Both the position numbers and the translations under genes were made by a program. DNA of 6,559 nucleotides, taken from positions 1 through 6,559 of the forward strand of contig DAOVVO010000076.1 of assembly GCA_030637135.1 (NCBI GenBank). Reading direction: 5' to 3'. This document shows positions 5,017 to 6,559 of the stretch, piece by piece (within the stretch, counting starts at the first letter, position 1; every line of letters begins with the position of its first letter). The notes under the pieces were generated by a model. It was not told the DNA's origin, made no database searches, and saw only the letters and a list, made by a program, of their open reading frames with translations. The DNA comes from Nitrospirota bacterium. Lineage in GTDB: Bacteria > Nitrospirota > Thermodesulfovibrionia > UBA6902 > BMS3Bbin08.

Positions 5017-6090
5017 ATGCTTAAGAAAATTTTAAAAGGCGTTTTACTACTATTCATTTTAGTTTTCATGCAATCGGGTACATCAGTAGCCACCACTCTG
5101 GAAAAAGCAACTCTGGCCGGAGGCTGTTTCTGGTGCATGGAACCTCCCTACGAAAAGCTCGAAGGCGTGAAAGAGGTCATTTCAGGCTATATCGGCGGGC
5201 ATAAACAAAACCCAACATATGAAGAGGTTTCAGCCGGTACGACCGGTCATGCAGAAGCAGTTCAGATTGCCTTTGATCCTTCAAAAATCACCTATTCAGA
5301 ACTCCTCGATGTCTTCTGGAGACAGATTAACCCCACTGACCCGGACGGCCAGTTTGCCGACCGGGGGTCACAGTACAGGACAGCGATTTTTTTTCATTCA
5401 GATGAGCAGAAGAGACTGGCGGAGAAATCAAAAGAAAAACTCAGTAAATCAGGAAGATATGAAAAACCGATTATCACTGAAATCCTGCCTGCTTCTCACT
5501 TTTACAGGGCAGAGAACTATCACCAGGATTACTATAAGAATCATTCGACACGGTATAAGATTTATCGCTTTTTTTCAGGCAGGGATCAATATCTGAAAAA
5601 AATATGGGGAAATGAGGAAAGAACAAAACCCGTTAGAGGAGATGATAAAAAATTCATGAAACCAGCACAAAAAGAGCTCAAAAAGAAATTAACACCACTT
5701 CAATATAAAGTAACCCAGAAAGACGGCACAGAGAGGGCCTTTGATAACGAGTACTGGGATAACAAAGAACAGGGAATCTATGTTGATATTGTTTCAGGCG
5801 AGCTCCTTTTTAGCTCACTCGACAAGTTTGATTCCGGCACCGGTTGGCCCAGCTTCACCAGACCGCTTGAGCAGGAACATGTGGTAGAAAGAGAAGACAG
5901 AAGCTTTTTCATGAAAAGAACAGAGGTGAGGAGTAAACATGCTGATTCACACCTTGGCCATATATTCCCTGATGGTCCTGAACCTACCGGACAACGCTAT
6001 TGCATTAACTCTGCAGCACTTCGTTTTATTCCAAAGGAAGACTTGGAAAAAGAAGGGTACGGAGAATATTTAAGATTTTTTAAAAAATAG
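5017..6090 (+). CDS. msrAB: Exported bifunctional methionine sulfoxide reductase MsrA-MsrB
   Basis: This 357-residue fusion reduces S- and R-methionine sulfoxide in proteins. A Sec signal peptide (MLKKILKG, then VLLLFILVFM, probable cleavage after SVA at 25) places it outside the cytoplasm. The MsrA domain (about 29-195) has the catalytic motif GGCFWCME (Cys37), GYIGG, GHAEAV, NPTDPDGQFADRGSQYRTAIFF and YHQDYY. The MsrB domain (about 222-354) has GIYVDIVSGELLFSS, DSGTGWPSF (273-280), HADSHLGHIFPDGP and the catalytic RYCINSAALRF (Cys329). Only three cysteines occur: 37, 40 and 329. The CxxC zinc pairs are absent, and the usual resolving Cys of SGCGWPSF is Thr275, so MsrB regeneration must use another thiol route. 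No strong SD precedes the ATG, but the signal peptide supports this start. No thioredoxin-like or DsbD-like partner is adjacent; the electron donor is presumably encoded elsewhere. Confidence 0.96.
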   Translation: MLKKILKGVLLLFILVFMQSGTSVATTLEKATLAGGCFWCMEPPYEKLEGVKEVISGYIGGHKQNPTYEEVSAGTTGHAEAVQIAFDPSKITYSELLDVFWRQINPTDPDGQFADRGSQYRTAIFFHSDEQKRLAEKSKEKLSKSGRYEKPIITEILPASHFYRAENYHQDYYKNHSTRYKIYRFFSGRDQYLKKIWGNEERTKPVRGDDKKFMKPAQKELKKKLTPLQYKVTQKDGTERAFDNEYWDNKEQGIYVDIVSGELLFSSLDKFDSGTGWPSFTRPLEQEHVVEREDRSFFMKRTEVRSKHADSHLGHIFPDGPEPTGQRYCINSAALRFIPKEDLEKEGYGEYLRFFKK

Positions 6091-6163
6091 AAAATGCTTT
6101 CTTAACTCAATGAAACAACAGAACTCCTGTCCTTCTGCATGTCTGAACTTCTGCCAAAAATAA

Positions 6164-6179
6164 TGAAATTACAATTTCA
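6164..6179. promoter_or_regulatory. 16-bp palindrome between msrAB and the last gene
   Basis: TGAAATT-AC-AATTTCA is a perfect inverted repeat with 7-bp arms. The 2-bp spacer makes it a better protein-binding operator than a hairpin, and it is followed by AAAAACC rather than a T-run, so it is not a terminator. It lies 48-63 bp upstream of the ATG at 6227 and could control that gene. An AT-rich palindrome this size can also arise by chance. Confidence 0.3.
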
Positions 6180-6214
6180 AAAACCTGAACACAAAGTTTC
6201 TCTTAACGGAATGT

Positions 6215-6220
6215 TACAAT
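6215..6220 (+). promoter_or_regulatory. Possible -10 element implying a leaderless transcript
   Basis: TACAAT (5/6 match to the -10 consensus) ends six bases before the ATG at 6227, so transcription would begin at or next to the start codon. No good -35 is visible at 16-18 bp spacing. No SD lies within the usual distance of this ATG, which fits leaderless translation but does not prove it. Confidence 0.25.
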
Positions 6221-6226
6221 ACTACC

Positions 6227-6559
6227 ATGTCAAAAGATTGGATAAAAGTAACGGCTGATTTTTCTTCCGAATTCACCAGCAAAATAACTCTGAATAATGT
6301 CACCTACATTGTGCAAACAGAGCTAAAGGGAAAAAATTCTCCCAGAGCTATATCCCTGGTATATCAAGGAGGCAAGGTGCTTTTTTCAAAGGAGACCAAT
6401 TATTCATATCTTGCCGGCCAGCACGATTTTGCTGATAATCTCAATGAGCTTATGGAACGGCAGCACAAATCAGTTATCGAGCAATTTACTTCACGGATTT
6501 TGAAAAAACAAAAAAAGAAACCCGAGTACTTTGACGAAATAAAAGATTTGCTCAGAAAA
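6227..6559 (+). CDS. Unrecognised cytoplasmic protein, truncated by window end
   Basis: An open frame runs from the ATG at 6227 through the right edge (111 codons, no stop). The product begins MSKDWIKVTADFSSEF and has an apparently beta-rich first part (SKITLNNVTYIVQTEL, SPRAISLVYQGGKVLFSKE). A helical, charged part follows (NELMERQHKSVIEQFTSRILKKQKKK, FDEIKDLLRK). There is no signal peptide, membrane segment or cysteine in the visible part. I do not recognise the family. The even codon use, the sustained open frame and the alternating strand and helix pattern support real coding. The start is uncertain because no SD is present; in-frame upstream alternatives are not evident. It lies 136 bp after msrAB on the same strand, separated by a palindrome and a possible own promoter, so it is probably independently transcribed. 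Confidence 0.7.
   Translation, partial: MSKDWIKVTADFSSEFTSKITLNNVTYIVQTELKGKNSPRAISLVYQGGKVLFSKETNYSYLAGQHDFADNLNELMERQHKSVIEQFTSRILKKQKKKPEYFDEIKDLLRK

Overview
The window is AT-rich bacterial DNA from a Gram-negative-type organism. Several products carry Sec-type signal peptides, one carries a lipoprotein lipobox, and recognisable Shine-Dalgarno (SD) sites and sigma70-like promoter elements are present. The mix of an HPP/CBS pair, a kinesin-light-chain-type TPR protein, an exported MsrAB fusion and an exported PEBP protein would suit an environmental anaerobe or microaerophile such as Nitrospirota, Desulfobacterota or an anammox planctomycete. That placement is an impression only; no gene here fixes the taxon. 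I see no rRNA, tRNA, CRISPR array, insertion sequence or phage gene.

Layout, left to right. Positions 2-118 (+) are the C-terminal tail of an unidentified gene. A soluble two-CBS-domain protein (151-768, +) is followed 18 bp later by an HPP-family membrane protein (787-1329, +). These two domains are known fused in other bacteria, so they probably form a transporter or channel and its nucleotide-sensing regulatory module. About 350 bp without an intact gene follows (1330-1678), between convergent genes; it holds a 58-codon open stretch with no start that may be a gene relic. Three minus-strand genes come next, reading right to left: a four-helix DoxX-like membrane protein (3989-3585), a small lipoprotein whose mature part is about 40% tyrosine (3536-3195), and a secreted TPR protein with nine 42-residue repeats (3127-1679). 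Gaps of 48 and 67 bp suggest co-transcription. Upstream of this set is a good CRP/FNR-type inverted repeat with a -10 hexamer at class II activator spacing.

A PEBP/YbhB-like protein (4849-4304, -) and an exported MsrA-MsrB fusion (5017-6090, +) are divergently transcribed from a 167-bp region containing candidate promoters for both. The PEBP gene has a second, very strong SD just before an internal ATG at residue 33, which would give a form without the signal peptide. The final gene (6227 to the end, +) is an unrecognised, truncated cytoplasmic protein.

Functionally, the right-hand two thirds is dominated by cell-envelope proteins: methionine sulfoxide repair, a DoxX-like membrane protein, a tyrosine-rich lipoprotein, a secreted TPR scaffold and an exported PEBP protein. 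A link to redox or oxidative stress at the envelope is a reasonable inference but is not proven. The least conventional items are the tyrosine-rich lipoprotein with its TPR and DoxX neighbours, and the dual start of the PEBP gene.
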